64,000 nucleotides of DNA from positions 3,286,001-3,350,000 of the forward strand of contig NZ_CP139779.1 in NCBI RefSeq assembly GCF_034421375.1. The letters run 5' to 3'. The stretch's first letter is position 1. The number at the start of each line of letters is the position of its first letter. Origin of the DNA: Microbacterium invictum. GTDB taxonomy: Bacteria > Actinomycetota > Actinomycetes > Actinomycetales > Microbacteriaceae. The notes beneath the pieces are model-generated. The model worked only from the letters and a program-made list of their open reading frames with translations. It was not told the origin of the DNA and did no database searches. Positions 26,255-37,453 of the stretch are shown piece after piece. A program made the position numbers and the translations under genes.

Positions 26255-26707
26255 ATGACCACCACCGTCAGCTACGACGACGTCGCCGGCCTCGCCGGCA
26301 CCGACCTCGGCTACACCGACTGGCTCGAGGTCACCCAGGACCGGGTGAACCTCTTCGCCGACGCCACCGACGACCACCAGTGGATCCACGTCGATCCCGC
26401 CCGCGCGGCGGAGGGACCCTTCGGCGCGCCGATCGCGCACGGGTTCCTCTCGCTGTCGCTGACGGTGAAGTTCTGGTCGGAGCTGTTCGACGTCACCGGC
26501 GTCAGCACGCGTGTGAACTACGGCCTGGACAAGGTGCGCTTCGTCTCGCCGGTGAAGGTCGGCGCGCAGGTGCGCATGACCGCGGTCATCGCCGAGGTCA
26601 CCGAGGTCAGGGGCGGCTACCAGTTCGCCGTCGACCAGACCATCGAGATCGAGGGCGCCGAGAAGCCCGCCGTCGTGGCCCGGGGGCTGTATCGCTTCTA
26701 CGCCTGA
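26255..26707 (+). CDS. MaoC-type enoyl-CoA hydratase, CouM/PhdE-like
   Basis: A 150-residue single hotdog (R)-hydratase. The active pair Asp40/His45 lies in DATDDHQWIH and the following AHGFLSLSL completes the MaoC motif. It would add water to the hydroxycinnamoyl-CoA double bond. ATG 26255 follows AAGGAG. Third gene of the operon; spacing of 25 bases to its neighbour upstream. Confidence 0.85.
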   Translation: MTTTVSYDDVAGLAGTDLGYTDWLEVTQDRVNLFADATDDHQWIHVDPARAAEGPFGAPIAHGFLSLSLTVKFWSELFDVTGVSTRVNYGLDKVRFVSPVKVGAQVRMTAVIAEVTEVRGGYQFAVDQTIEIEGAEKPAVVARGLYRFYA

Positions 26708-26754
26708 GCGCGCGGGACGGCGAGCCCTGGCATCCGACTTCGAAGGAGAAGTGC

Positions 26755-28320
26755 ATGCACAACCACGGCATCGGGGCGTGGGCGGCCACGCGCCGCCGGA
26801 AGAGCCCCGACAGGGTGGCGATCGTCGCCGGCGACCTGCAGGTGACCTACGGGCAGTTCGCCGACCAGGTCGACCGCATCTCGTCGGTGCTGCGTCACCG
26901 GGGGCTGGGGCGCGGCGATGCGGTGGCCTACATCGGGGAGAACTGCCCCGAGTTCCTCGAGGTGATGTTCGCCGCTGCGGCGCTCGGTGCGGTGTTCGTG
27001 CCGGTGAACACCCGGCTCGCACCGCCCGAGGTCGCCCACGTGCTCGTCGACTCGGGCGCGCGCGTCGTGATCGTCGACCCGGCCCTGCGCGAACGCGCCC
27101 AGCCGGGGATCGATCAGGCCCGCATCGGCGACGTCATCCCGACCGGCGAGGGTGACGCGCAGCATCCGGGACTGGATCTTCTTGTGCGGGGGGCGTCGGC
27201 GGGCCACGCCGACGAGCAGGTCGGTCCCGACGACGTGTCACCCGATCACCCGGCGGCGATCATCTACACCTCCGGCACGACGGGCAAGGCCAAGGGCGCC
27301 GTCCTCACCCACGGCAACCTCACCTGGGTGGCGCTGAACTGCATCATCGACTACGACGTCGTCTCGACCGACATCGCACTGATGATCTCGCCGCTGTTCC
27401 ACGTCGCCTCGCTCGGGATGGGAGCGCTGCCGGTGTTCCTCAAGGGGGGCACCCTCGTGCTGGAGAAGGGCTTCGACCCCGGCCGGGCGCTCGCGCTCAT
27501 CGCCGAGCACCGGGTGACGATGCTGAGCGGGGTGCCCACGACGTATCAGCTGATGGCCGATCACCCCGACTGGGCCGGCACCGACCTGTCGTCGCTGCGC
27601 AAGCTCACCTGCGGCGGATCGGCCGTGCCCACCCGCATCCTCAACGCCTACGAGGAGCGGGGTCTGTCGTTCTCGCAGGGATACGGGATGACCGAGACCT
27701 CGCCCGGGGCGACCTCGCTCGCGCCCGAGATGACGCGCGAGAAGCAGGGGAGCGTGGGGCTGCCGCACTTCTTCACCGAGGTGCGGATCGCCGACGAGCA
27801 GGGCGCGATGGTGCCGCGCGGCACGGTGGGCGAGATCGAGATCTCGGGACCGAACGTGTTCGCGGGGTACCTGAATCTGCCGGATGCCACGGCCGCGGCG
27901 TTCACCGCCGACGGGTGGTTCCGCTCGGGCGACCTCGGGTACCTCGACGCCGACGGGTACCTCTTCATCGCCGACCGGCTGAAGGACATGATCATCTCCG
28001 GCGGCGAGAACATCTACCCCGCCGAGGTCGAGAACCTCATCAGCGACCTGCCCGGGGTGACCGGTGTCGCGGTGATCGGGGTGCCCGACGAGCGGTGGGG
28101 CGAGGTGCCGTGGGCGATCCTGACGCTGGCGCCGGGCACCGAGGCCTCGCTCGACGACGTGCGGGCGCATCTGGATGGGCGGATCGCTCGGTACAAGATC
28201 CCGAAGAACGTCGTCGTGGTCGACGAGCTGCCCCGCACGGCCTCGGGGAAGGTGCGCAAGGCCGAGCTTCGTACCCGCTTCGGCGGGGAGGGGCGCCTGC
28301 GGGCCGAGCCTCCGAGATGA
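26755..28320 (+). CDS. Acyl-CoA ligase, CouL/PhdA-like (hydroxycinnamate-CoA ligase)
   Basis: A 521-residue adenylate-forming enzyme. Motifs in order: P-loop YTSGTTGKAKG (171-181), QGYGMTE, GWFRSGDLGY, SGGENIYPAEVE and the C-terminal catalytic Lys in PRTASGKVRK. ATG 26755 follows AAGGAGAAGTGC. It would activate the acid for the hydratase, dehydrogenase and hydrolase encoded just upstream. Phenylpropanoid specificity comes from context; a fatty-acid-type ligase cannot be excluded by sequence alone. Confidence 0.85.
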   Translation: MHNHGIGAWAATRRRKSPDRVAIVAGDLQVTYGQFADQVDRISSVLRHRGLGRGDAVAYIGENCPEFLEVMFAAAALGAVFVPVNTRLAPPEVAHVLVDSGARVVIVDPALRERAQPGIDQARIGDVIPTGEGDAQHPGLDLLVRGASAGHADEQVGPDDVSPDHPAAIIYTSGTTGKAKGAVLTHGNLTWVALNCIIDYDVVSTDIALMISPLFHVASLGMGALPVFLKGGTLVLEKGFDPGRALALIAEHRVTMLSGVPTTYQLMADHPDWAGTDLSSLRKLTCGGSAVPTRILNAYEERGLSFSQGYGMTETSPGATSLAPEMTREKQGSVGLPHFFTEVRIADEQGAMVPRGTVGEIEISGPNVFAGYLNLPDATAAAFTADGWFRSGDLGYLDADGYLFIADRLKDMIISGGENIYPAEVENLISDLPGVTGVAVIGVPDERWGEVPWAILTLAPGTEASLDDVRAHLDGRIARYKIPKNVVVVDELPRTASGKVRKAELRTRFGGEGRLRAEPPR

Positions 28321-28327
28321 AGGGGAC

Positions 28328-28684
28328 GCAAATGGCGAGGTTCAGCGCCCCAAGGTCGCCATTTGGGCCACTTCCGCCCATGGCCGTCGCGGCGGCGTCG
28401 ATCGCGGTGACGCGAACGGCGAGGTCGCATGCCGGAACGCGACCATTCGCGCCACATCTCCGCGGCAGGCCGTATCCAGGTGGCGACAATCGTCCCGCAA
28501 TCGCGCAGCCGACGACCATCTGCGCCACCCCGATGACCCGCCCTCATCGGGGGGGCGCAAATGGCGAGGTTCAGCGCCCCAAGGTCGCCATTCGCGCCAC
28601 TTCCGCGCCGGGCCACCCGCGCCCGGCAGCTCGAGGTGGCGCGAATGGCGAGGTTCAGCGCCCCAAGGTCGCCATTTGCGCCAC
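28328..28684. repeat. Array of 44-47-base hairpin repeats in a 480-base gene-free spacer
   Basis: Three near-identical units at 28328-28371, 28555-28600 and 28638-28684 share the core GGCGAGGTTCAGCGCCCC followed by AAGGTCGCCATT; in the last two the ends GGCGCAAATGGCGA and TCGCCATTTGCGCC (or close variants) form 14-base arms. Degenerate units lie at 28412-28454 and about 28479-28527. Flanks such as CTTCCGCGCCGGGCCAC are also shared. No gene is seen between 28321 and 28800. Resembles a dispersed intergenic palindromic element (REP/BIME-like), here amplified in one place. Confidence 0.85.
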
Positions 28685-28800
28685 CTCCGCGCCGGGCCAC
28701 GCCACCCGCGGCGCGCCACGAGCACGGCGCCACAGGCTCCGCCACCCGCGCCCGCACGCTCCCCTTGAACCCACCCCCGCCGCCGTGCCAGGGTCGGCGC

Positions 28801-29457
28801 ATGAGTCTCGTTCGCATGGACCTGAACATCTCGCTCGACGGCATCGCCGCCACGGCCGACCAGACGCCCGACAATCCCTTCGGCGAAGACTGGGGCCGCC
28901 TCGTCGAGGCCTACACGCAGACGCGCACCTTCCGCGAGCAGGTGCTGCACGACACCAGCGGCGCCGGCACGGCCGGGCTCGACGACGACTACGCCCGCGG
29001 CTACTTCGATGGGATCGGCGCCGAGATCATGGGCGCCGGCAAATTCGGCCTCCACGCCCACCCGGATGATCCGGACTGGCGCGGCTGGTGGGGCGAGGAA
29101 CCGCCGTTCCACACGCCCGTGTTCGTCCTCACCCACACCCCGCGCCCGCCCCTCGAGATGCAGGGCGGCACCACCTTCACCTTCCTCGAGGCCTCCCCGC
29201 CCGAGGCCCTCGCCCTCGCGCGCGAGGCCGCGGGCGACAGGGACGTCCGCATCGGCGGTGGACCGACGATGGCCCGCGAGTACCTCCGCGCCGGACTCGT
29301 CGACGTGCTCCACGTGGGCATCACCCCGATCATCCTCGACAAGGGCATCCGCCTCTGGGACGAGCTGCGCGGCCTCGACCGCGACTACGAGGTGTCGTCC
29401 GAGGCCTCCTCGAGCGGCGTCGTGCACGTCACCTTCACCCGCGCGAGGAGCGCCTGA
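28801..29457 (+). CDS. Dihydrofolate reductase/RibD C-terminal-type reductase
   Basis: A 218-residue protein of the RibD-C/DHFR-like fold (MDLNISLDGIAA near the start, PVFVLTH, VRIGGGPTMAREYLRAGLVD, ITPIILDKGIRLW). These NADPH-dependent reductases occur widely in actinobacteria with unknown substrates; the length and the GGG motif fit. It starts at ATG 28801 right after the hairpin array and converges on paaX. Not a housekeeping DHFR: it lacks the FolA sequence pattern. Confidence 0.82.
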   Translation: MSLVRMDLNISLDGIAATADQTPDNPFGEDWGRLVEAYTQTRTFREQVLHDTSGAGTAGLDDDYARGYFDGIGAEIMGAGKFGLHAHPDDPDWRGWWGEEPPFHTPVFVLTHTPRPPLEMQGGTTFTFLEASPPEALALAREAAGDRDVRIGGGPTMAREYLRAGLVDVLHVGITPIILDKGIRLWDELRGLDRDYEVSSEASSSGVVHVTFTRARSA

Positions 29458-29479
29458 CCCCGCGCCCGGCGACTGACCC

Positions 29480-30319
29480 TCACCCGACGAGGGCTGCGAA
29501 CTCGCGCACCGCCGGGAACGCCAGCTCCCGGTGGCGGCGAGTGAAGAGCTCGAGCGAGCGCTCCGCCGGCCAGTCGTCATCCATGTACTGCGCCGGCAGC
29601 GCCGGATCGGCCCGCAGCAGCGCCAGCCAGTCGGCGACGAGCAGGATGCGGGTGGCGAGCGCCCCGGGAGCGTCGGGGTCGACCTCGTCATCCCACTGGG
29701 CGAGGAACTCGTGGTGCGCGCGCCGGATCGACGCGATGTCCCACGCAGTGCGCACCGCCTCCCCCATCGGGAAGCCCTCGAGCTGCCGGGCGGCGAACGC
29801 CGTCACCGAGCCGGGCTTCAGATCCGGGATGATGGCGGCCAGGGCCGCGGCAAGGTCGACCTCTCCCGGGGCGATCCACAGTCCGTCGCGCAGCGGCGCG
29901 AACCCCGACCAGGTGAGGGCCGCGCGCAGGCGGTGGCGGAGGGTCCGCTGATGCTCGGGGACGCTGAAGGTCACCAGCGTCCACCCCTCCCCGTCCCGGG
30001 CGAACGGGGTCGGGCTGTGCACGCGATGCGACGCCTCGCGCAGCACGTCGCTGCCATGCGGGGTGAGCACGAACCCGATCTCGCGGCCCAGGCGCCGCCT
30101 CTCGACGAGCCCGCTGAAGACCATCCGGTCGAGGTTCGTCCGCACCGCGGGGCCGGTGACCCCCGCCCCCTCCAGCACACTCAGCAGGACGCTCGCCCGC
30201 AGCGGCTCGAAGTAGCGGTCGCACACGTACTCGCCGAAGAACGCCAGCAGCAACTGGCGCGGCTTGCGCGTGAGGACGGTGCGGTCGGGCGGCGCCGACC
30301 GGAGGACGGGGGAGCTCAC
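29480..30319 (-). CDS. PaaX-family regulator
   Basis: A 279-residue PaaX-like repressor: N-terminal winged helix (about 20-85, with LLLAFFGEYVCDR and GPAVRTNLDRMVFSGLVERR), a middle domain (WTLVTFSVPEHQRTLRHRLRAALTWSGF) and the C-terminal PaaX domain. GTG 30317-30319 overlaps the ABC ATPase stop (GTGA), so it is the last gene of the transporter operon and may control it. PaaX proteins often bind aryl-CoA thioesters. A second PaaX relative is at the right end of the window. Confidence 0.83.
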   Translation of the reverse strand: MSSPVLRSAPPDRTVLTRKPRQLLLAFFGEYVCDRYFEPLRASVLLSVLEGAGVTGPAVRTNLDRMVFSGLVERRRLGREIGFVLTPHGSDVLREASHRVHSPTPFARDGEGWTLVTFSVPEHQRTLRHRLRAALTWSGFAPLRDGLWIAPGEVDLAAALAAIIPDLKPGSVTAFAARQLEGFPMGEAVRTAWDIASIRRAHHEFLAQWDDEVDPDAPGALATRILLVADWLALLRADPALPAQYMDDDWPAERSLELFTRRHRELAFPAVREFAALVG

Positions 30320-31122
30320 GCCACCGCGCCCGGCCTCACGGCCTCGCCGCGCTTGGCGCGCTGGATCTGCTCGTACACGTGGGTGCGCAGCTCGGTGAAG
30401 CGGGGCATCGCGCGCGTCGTGATCTGGTCTCGCGCGGGCGGCAGGTCGATCGCGAGATCCTCCTGCACCCAGGTCGGCGACTTCGAGAGCACGACGACCC
30501 GCTCGCCGAGGTAGACCGACTCGTCGATGTCGTGGGTGACGAAGAGGATGGACATGCCGCGCTCGCGGTGGAGCGTCCGCACCAGGTCCTCGAGATCGGC
30601 GCGGGTCTGGGCGTCGACGGCCGCGAACGGCTCGTCCATGATCAGCACCTCGGGCTGATAGGCCACGGCCCGCGCGATCGCGACGCGCTGCTGCATCCCG
30701 CCCGACAGCCGCCAGGGGTAGCTCTTGTCGGCGTGGTCCAGGCCGACGGCCTTCAGTGCGTCGTCGACGAGGCGGTCGCGGTCGGCCCGTGACATCCGCT
30801 TGTGCTTCAACGGCAGCTCGACGTTCCCACGCACGGTCAGCCACGGGTACAGCGACCGGCCGTACTCCTGGAACACCAGCGCCATGCTCTCGGGCGGGTT
30901 CGTCACGGCTTGGCCGTCGAGTTCCACCGAGCCGGCGGTCGGGCGCAGGAGCCCCGCGATGCACTTCAGCAGGGTCGTCTTGCCGCAGCCGGAGGGCCCC
31001 ACGATGCAGACCAGCTCGCCGGCCTTCATCCGGAAGCTGATGTCGCCGATGGCTTCGACGTTCCCGGTCGCCGCCTCGTAGACCTTCTTGAGGTTCTGGA
31101 CCTCGAGCAGCGTTTCAGGCAC
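30316..31122 (-). CDS. ABC transporter ATPase (SsuB/TauB type)
   Basis: A 268-residue nucleotide-binding subunit with Walker A GPSGCGKTT, Q-loop, signature LSGGMQQRV, Walker B VLIMDEPF and the H-loop His in FVTHDIDE. It closely resembles nitrate/sulfonate/taurine-type importers. GTG 31120-31122 is chosen: GGAGG lies six bases before it, inside the upstream permease gene, whose stop it overlaps. Confidence 0.92.
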   Translation of the reverse strand: MPETLLEVQNLKKVYEAATGNVEAIGDISFRMKAGELVCIVGPSGCGKTTLLKCIAGLLRPTAGSVELDGQAVTNPPESMALVFQEYGRSLYPWLTVRGNVELPLKHKRMSRADRDRLVDDALKAVGLDHADKSYPWRLSGGMQQRVAIARAVAYQPEVLIMDEPFAAVDAQTRADLEDLVRTLHRERGMSILFVTHDIDESVYLGERVVVLSKSPTWVQEDLAIDLPPARDQITTRAMPRFTELRTHVYEQIQRAKRGEAVRPGAVA

Positions 31123-31939
31123 GCTCCACCTCCTTGATTCCGTGGTACCAGCGCAGCACCCGCCGCTCGACGAATCCGAAGATCGTGGCGAGCAGCACGC
31201 CGATGAGGCCGAGCAGCAAGATGCCGCTCCACATCTCGGCGATGAGGTAGTTCCGCTGGAAGAAGACGATGCGATAGCCGAGCCCCGACGAGGAGTAGAA
31301 CATCTCGGAGATGACCATGAGGATCAGCGCGATCGACAGGGCCTGGCGAACCCCGGTCATGATGCGCGGGCTCGCGGCCGGAAGGACGAGATAACGGATG
31401 CGTTCGCCCGGCGTCAGCGCGAACGAGCGGGCGGTCTCGGTCATGACGCTGTCTGTCGCACGCACGCCGTCGATGGTGTTCAGCAGCACCGGCCAGAGCG
31501 ACCCGGCGACGATGACGACGATCTTCATCGAGTCGGTGGGCCCGAGGAGCACGGCCACGATCGGGATCAGGACCGGTGGCGGGATGGCGCGGAAGAACTC
31601 CAGGGTCGGCTCGAGGAGTTCGCTCAGCCACCGGGTGAGTCCGATGACGAGGCCGGCGACGATGCCGACGACGATGGACAGCGCCGCACCGACGACGAGC
31701 CGCCCGAGGCTCGGGAGCACGTCGGAGACGAGTGCCGGCCCGATCCACGTCTCCACGAACGCCTCGGCGATGACGAGCGGGCTCGGGAAGAACGGGGTCG
31801 TGGCGAACGACGACCAGACGCCCCAGATGACGAGGAGCAGCAGCGGGAAGCCGAGGGCGTATCCGATGCCCGAGCCGAGCTTGGCCCAGCGACGCGAGCG
31901 GGGCTTCGGCGTCACGACGGTGCTGGTGTAGAGGGTCAC
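31115..31939 (-). CDS. ABC transporter permease (SsuC/TauC type), first
   Basis: A 274-residue inner-membrane permease with about six helices and the EAA-like loop (ARSFALTPGERIRYLVLPAASPRI). GTG 31937-31939 overlaps the stop of the other permease gene (GTGA). Together the two permeases form the channel; having two different permease genes, rather than one that forms a homodimer, is less common in this family. Confidence 0.9.
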   Translation of the reverse strand: MTLYTSTVVTPKPRSRRWAKLGSGIGYALGFPLLLLVIWGVWSSFATTPFFPSPLVIAEAFVETWIGPALVSDVLPSLGRLVVGAALSIVVGIVAGLVIGLTRWLSELLEPTLEFFRAIPPPVLIPIVAVLLGPTDSMKIVVIVAGSLWPVLLNTIDGVRATDSVMTETARSFALTPGERIRYLVLPAASPRIMTGVRQALSIALILMVISEMFYSSSGLGYRIVFFQRNYLIAEMWSGILLLGLIGVLLATIFGFVERRVLRWYHGIKEVERA

Positions 31940-32814
31940 AGCACTTCCTCCCCTCGCACCGACTGGTGCCACGAGAGCGAGCGGCGCTCGATGACCCGGA
32001 AGACGAGATTGATGATGAGGCCGAGGATGCCGGTGACGATGACCAGGGCGTAGACACGCACGTAGTCGCCCGCAGACTGCGCGACGACGATCGCGCGACC
32101 GAGTCCTGGGTTTCCGATGGTCAACTCGGCGGTGACGGCGAGGATCAACGCGACCGCCGCACCCAGGCGGAGGCCCGTCATGAGGTAGGGGAGCGCTGTC
32201 GGGAGGATGAGATAGCGGATGCGCTCGGCGCGAGGCAGCCGGAAGCTCTTGGCCGTGTCGCGGGCGACGGCGTCGACGTCGGCGACGCCGTAGAGCACCT
32301 GCACGAAGATCTGCCAGAAGCTGGCGTAGACGACGATCACCAGCGCCGCCTCGATGCGGAGGCCGAACACGAGGATCGCGAGCGGGATGAGGGCGACCGA
32401 GGGGATCGGCCGGAGGAACTCCACCGTGGTGTGGGTGGCCTTGCGCAGGAACGGGACGAGTCCGATGATCGTGCCGAGGACGACGGCGAGCACCGTGGCG
32501 ATGGCGAGGCCTATGGCCCAGGCGGTCATCGTGCGGCCGATGTTACGCCAGAACTCCAGGTCGCGAAGGTCTGCGGCCAGGCGCGCGAGCACCTCGGTGG
32601 GCGGCGGGAAGAAGCGCGGGTCGAGCAACCCCAGGGTGGGGATCAGCTGCCAGGTGACGAGGAACCCGGCGATGCCGAGCGCTCCGAGGGCGACCTTGCG
32701 GAAGGTGCGGGCCCGACGGGCCGAGCGCAGGGACGACGACCGCCGTGCGGCCGCTGGCGGCTGCGTGGGAGTCGGTGTCGGTATCACGGCCGACGATCCG
32801 GGAATGGTGTCCAT
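31936..32814 (-). CDS. ABC transporter permease (SsuC/TauC type), second
   Basis: A 292-residue permease with a Pro/Ala-rich cytoplasmic leader (about 40 residues), six helices and an EAA-like loop (AKSFRLPRAERIRYLILPTALPYL). ATG 32812-32814. It follows the binding-protein gene after an 83-base gap that contains a strong stem-loop. Confidence 0.9.
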   Translation of the reverse strand: MDTIPGSSAVIPTPTPTQPPAAARRSSSLRSARRARTFRKVALGALGIAGFLVTWQLIPTLGLLDPRFFPPPTEVLARLAADLRDLEFWRNIGRTMTAWAIGLAIATVLAVVLGTIIGLVPFLRKATHTTVEFLRPIPSVALIPLAILVFGLRIEAALVIVVYASFWQIFVQVLYGVADVDAVARDTAKSFRLPRAERIRYLILPTALPYLMTGLRLGAAVALILAVTAELTIGNPGLGRAIVVAQSAGDYVRVYALVIVTGILGLIINLVFRVIERRSLSWHQSVRGEEVL

Positions 32815-32832
32815 GGTCCTCTCCGGGACGTG

Positions 32833-32881
32833 GTGGGCGGAGCGGGCGGCTCACGAAAGGCGCCGCCCCCGCTCCGCCCAC
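32833..32881 (-). terminator. GC-rich stem-loop between the binding-protein and permease genes
   Basis: GTGGGCGGAGCGGGCGGC pairs with GCCGCCCCCGCTCCGCCCAC across an 11-base loop, 17 bases after the stop of the lipoprotein gene. There is no U tract. Such an element between binding protein and permeases usually lowers readthrough or protects the 5' message so that more binding protein is made. Confidence 0.65.
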
Positions 32882-32897
32882 CACGGGCGGGCTGAGA

Positions 32898-33893
32898 CTA
32901 CTGCTGCTGGATGAGGCGCGAGAAGTCCGGCTCGGCGTCGATGTAGCCGTATTCGACCGCGAGGGCGGCGAGGTCCTCGATGCCGGCGCTGCCGAGGTCG
33001 GCGGTGAAGTCCGGCAGCACGATGCCGGCCGCAGCCTCTTCGGGGATCTCGAGGTTCGTCGCGATGGCGGCGCGGACGGCGTCCTCGTTCTGCGAGGCGA
33101 ACTCCAGCGCGTCGGCCATGGCCGCGGCGTAATCGGCGACGAGCTCGGGGTCTTCGTCGATCTTGGCCTGCGTGGTGAAGTTGGTCAGCACCGTCAGGCC
33201 CGGGATGGTCGCCTGGTAGGGAGCCACGACCTCGACTCCGCCGCCACCGACGACGATGCCGCGGAACGGGTCGGGCACCCAGGCTGCGTCGATGTTGCCG
33301 GCCTCGAGCTGGGCCTGCGCGTCGGGGAAGGCGACCTCGACGAACTCGATGGTCGACGAGTCGCCGCCGGCGTCGTCGACGGCCTTGCGGATGGTGAGGT
33401 CGCCGGCGGCGCCGAGGCTGTTGACCGCCACGCGCTTGCCGGCGAGGTCCGCCGGGCCGGCGATGCCCGCGTCGCCGAGGGCGACGACGGCGTTGACGTC
33501 CTCGCCCGAGGCGAGCGACGAGGCGTAGTTGCTGAAGATCACGACGCCGAGGTCCTGCAGGTCGGCGCGGATGGGTCCGAAGGGCTGACCGATCGCGAAG
33601 TCGATGTCGCCGCTCAGGAGCGCGGGGATGGCCTGGGCGCCGCCCTGGGCGGGCACGACCTCGACGTTCAGCCCGTACTCCTCGAAGATCCCCTCGTCGA
33701 TCGCCGCCCAGAGGGCCCCGGATTCTGCGATGGGGAGGGCGGCCACGCGGACGTCGCGGACCTCCTCTGTCGTGCCGCCGGCGTCCGCACTGTCGCTCGG
33801 GTCGGCGGTGGGGCCGGCTGCGGAGTCGGTGCAACCGGCGAGGGCGAGTGCGGCTACGGCCATCAGGCCGAATGCGGCGAGCCTCTTCTTCAT
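32898..33893 (-). CDS. ABC transporter substrate-binding lipoprotein (SsuA/THI5 type)
   Basis: A 331-residue exported lipoprotein with signal peptide and lipobox ALAGC (lipidated Cys21), then an NMT1/THI5-like two-lobed domain (VRVAALPIAESGALWAAIDEGIF, GDIDFAIGQPFGPI, GNIDAAWVPDPFRG). First gene of the importer operon. Relatives bind taurine, sulfonates, nitrate or aromatic acids such as phthalate. With metF-purU-ligM divergent from it, a methoxylated or carboxylated aromatic is the favoured ligand (inference). Confidence 0.88.
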   Translation of the reverse strand: MKKRLAAFGLMAVAALALAGCTDSAAGPTADPSDSADAGGTTEEVRDVRVAALPIAESGALWAAIDEGIFEEYGLNVEVVPAQGGAQAIPALLSGDIDFAIGQPFGPIRADLQDLGVVIFSNYASSLASGEDVNAVVALGDAGIAGPADLAGKRVAVNSLGAAGDLTIRKAVDDAGGDSSTIEFVEVAFPDAQAQLEAGNIDAAWVPDPFRGIVVGGGGVEVVAPYQATIPGLTVLTNFTTQAKIDEDPELVADYAAAMADALEFASQNEDAVRAAIATNLEIPEEAAAGIVLPDFTADLGSAGIEDLAALAVEYGYIDAEPDFSRLIQQQ

Positions 33894-34025
33894 TGACGGG
33901 CCTCTCGTTGGTGTCGGAGTGGAGCCGGTCTCGAGGCGTGACGTCGGTGCTGCGTCGGGTCGTCACATCCTCGTGGCCTGACGTGTTCATGGTCGGTCAG
34001 GCGGCGTCCGCATGTCAAGACTTTT

Positions 34026-34042
34026 GTGACGAGCGTCACTGA
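34026..34042. promoter_or_regulatory. Palindrome GTGACGAGCGTCAC(TGA) before metF, shared with the 60.5-kb promoter
   Basis: GTGACG and CGTCAC flank AG, in the 252-base divergent region between the ABC lipoprotein gene and metF. The 17-base string differs in one base from 60495-60511, upstream of the secreted DUF6351 gene. Other palindromes here are CTATGGACATAG at 34082-34093 and a weak type 1 half-site ATCGTTG at 34043-34049. Identity of the bound protein unknown. Confidence 0.5.
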
Positions 34043-34145
34043 ATCGTTGAATCTGCGATGTGGGATGCCTCTTGCCATTACCTATGGACATAGTTATCGT
34101 GATCTCGAGAGCATCGACGCTCATCGCAGAGGAAAGGACCTCGAC

Positions 34146-35018
34146 GTGGCACGCACCACCTCCGAACATTCCGCAGCGGCTCGCCAGCTCGTGCAGGATT
34201 ACTCGCTGGAGATGACGGGGAAGGACATCCCCGGCCTCCAGGAGGCGCAGGACTCGATCCCGGCCGGCACGAAGGTGAATGTGACCTTCCTCGGGAACGA
34301 GGATCTCGAGATGCGGGTGGCCGCATCCAAGGCCGTGAAGGATGCCGGTTTCATCCCCGTTCCGCACATCTCGGCGCGGCGGCTGAAGTCCGCCGAGCAG
34401 CTGCAGGAGTTCCTCGCCCGCCTTCAGGAGGTCGGGGCCAGCGAGCACGTCTTCTCCGTCGGCGGCGACCCGGCCGAACCCGAGGGCCCCTACGAGGACT
34501 CGCTGTCGGTCATCCGCTCGGGCATCCTTCAGCAGTACGGCGTGAAGGAGGTCAGCATCGCGGGCTATCCCGAGGGCCACCCCGACATCGCCGACGACAT
34601 CCTGTGGCGCCACCTCGAGGACAAGATCGCCGCACTCTCGGAACAGGGCCTGGACGCGGTCATCCTCACCCAGTTCGCCTTTGACACCGACCCGGTGATG
34701 GCTTGGATCCAGGAGGTCCGCCGCCGCGGGATCACTGCCGAGATCCGTATCGGCACGCCCGGCCCCGCCGGCATCAAGCGCCTGCTCGGCTTCGCGCGCC
34801 GCTTCGGCATCGGCGCGAACGCCATGATCGTGAAGAAGTACGGCTTCTCGCTGACGAACCTCATGGGCACCGCGGGCCCTGACCGCTTCGTGACCGACCT
34901 CGCAGACCTGCTGGCGCAGAACGGCACGCTCGGCGGTGTCAGACTGCACTTCTACACATTCGGCGGCCTGCGCGCGACCTCGGAGTGGGTGCGCGATTTC
35001 CGCGCCCCGCAATCCTGA
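34146..35018 (+). CDS. metF: 5,10-methylenetetrahydrofolate reductase
   Basis: A 290-residue flavin TIM-barrel enzyme that interconverts methyl-THF and methylene-THF. Recognisable blocks: VSFxGG-like FSVGGDPAEPEG, SIAGYPEGHP, LTQFAFD and RIGTPGPAGIKRLLGFARRFGI. GTG 34146 is chosen because AGGAAAGGACC precedes it; upstream starts in frame would overlap the palindromes. First gene of metF-purU-ligM. In this setting it probably runs in the oxidative direction, recycling the methyl group that LigM transfers to THF. Confidence 0.9.
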   Translation: MARTTSEHSAAARQLVQDYSLEMTGKDIPGLQEAQDSIPAGTKVNVTFLGNEDLEMRVAASKAVKDAGFIPVPHISARRLKSAEQLQEFLARLQEVGASEHVFSVGGDPAEPEGPYEDSLSVIRSGILQQYGVKEVSIAGYPEGHPDIADDILWRHLEDKIAALSEQGLDAVILTQFAFDTDPVMAWIQEVRRRGITAEIRIGTPGPAGIKRLLGFARRFGIGANAMIVKKYGFSLTNLMGTAGPDRFVTDLADLLAQNGTLGGVRLHFYTFGGLRATSEWVRDFRAPQS

Positions 35019-35028
35019 GGAGTCCCGC

Positions 35029-37375
<2,347 letters not shown>

Positions 37376-37388
37376 TCGTGATGGCGGA

Positions 37389-37420
37389 GGGGCTCGGGCG
37401 TACGCGTCCGGGCCCCTTTG
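37389..37420 (+). terminator. Rho-independent terminator after ligM copy 1
   Basis: GGGGCTCGGGCG pairs (with two mismatches) with CGTCCGGGCCCC across TACG and is followed by TTT. It lies 14 bases after the ligM stop and ends the metF-purU-ligM operon before padR. Confidence 0.7.
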
Positions 37421-37453
37421 CTACCCTCACCCCAGACCCCGGCAAGGAGCTTG

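Noticed and set aside
28328..28684. Possible CRISPR array
   Set aside because: Units are self-complementary hairpins with irregular spacing and related spacers, only three well conserved, and there are no cas genes nearby.
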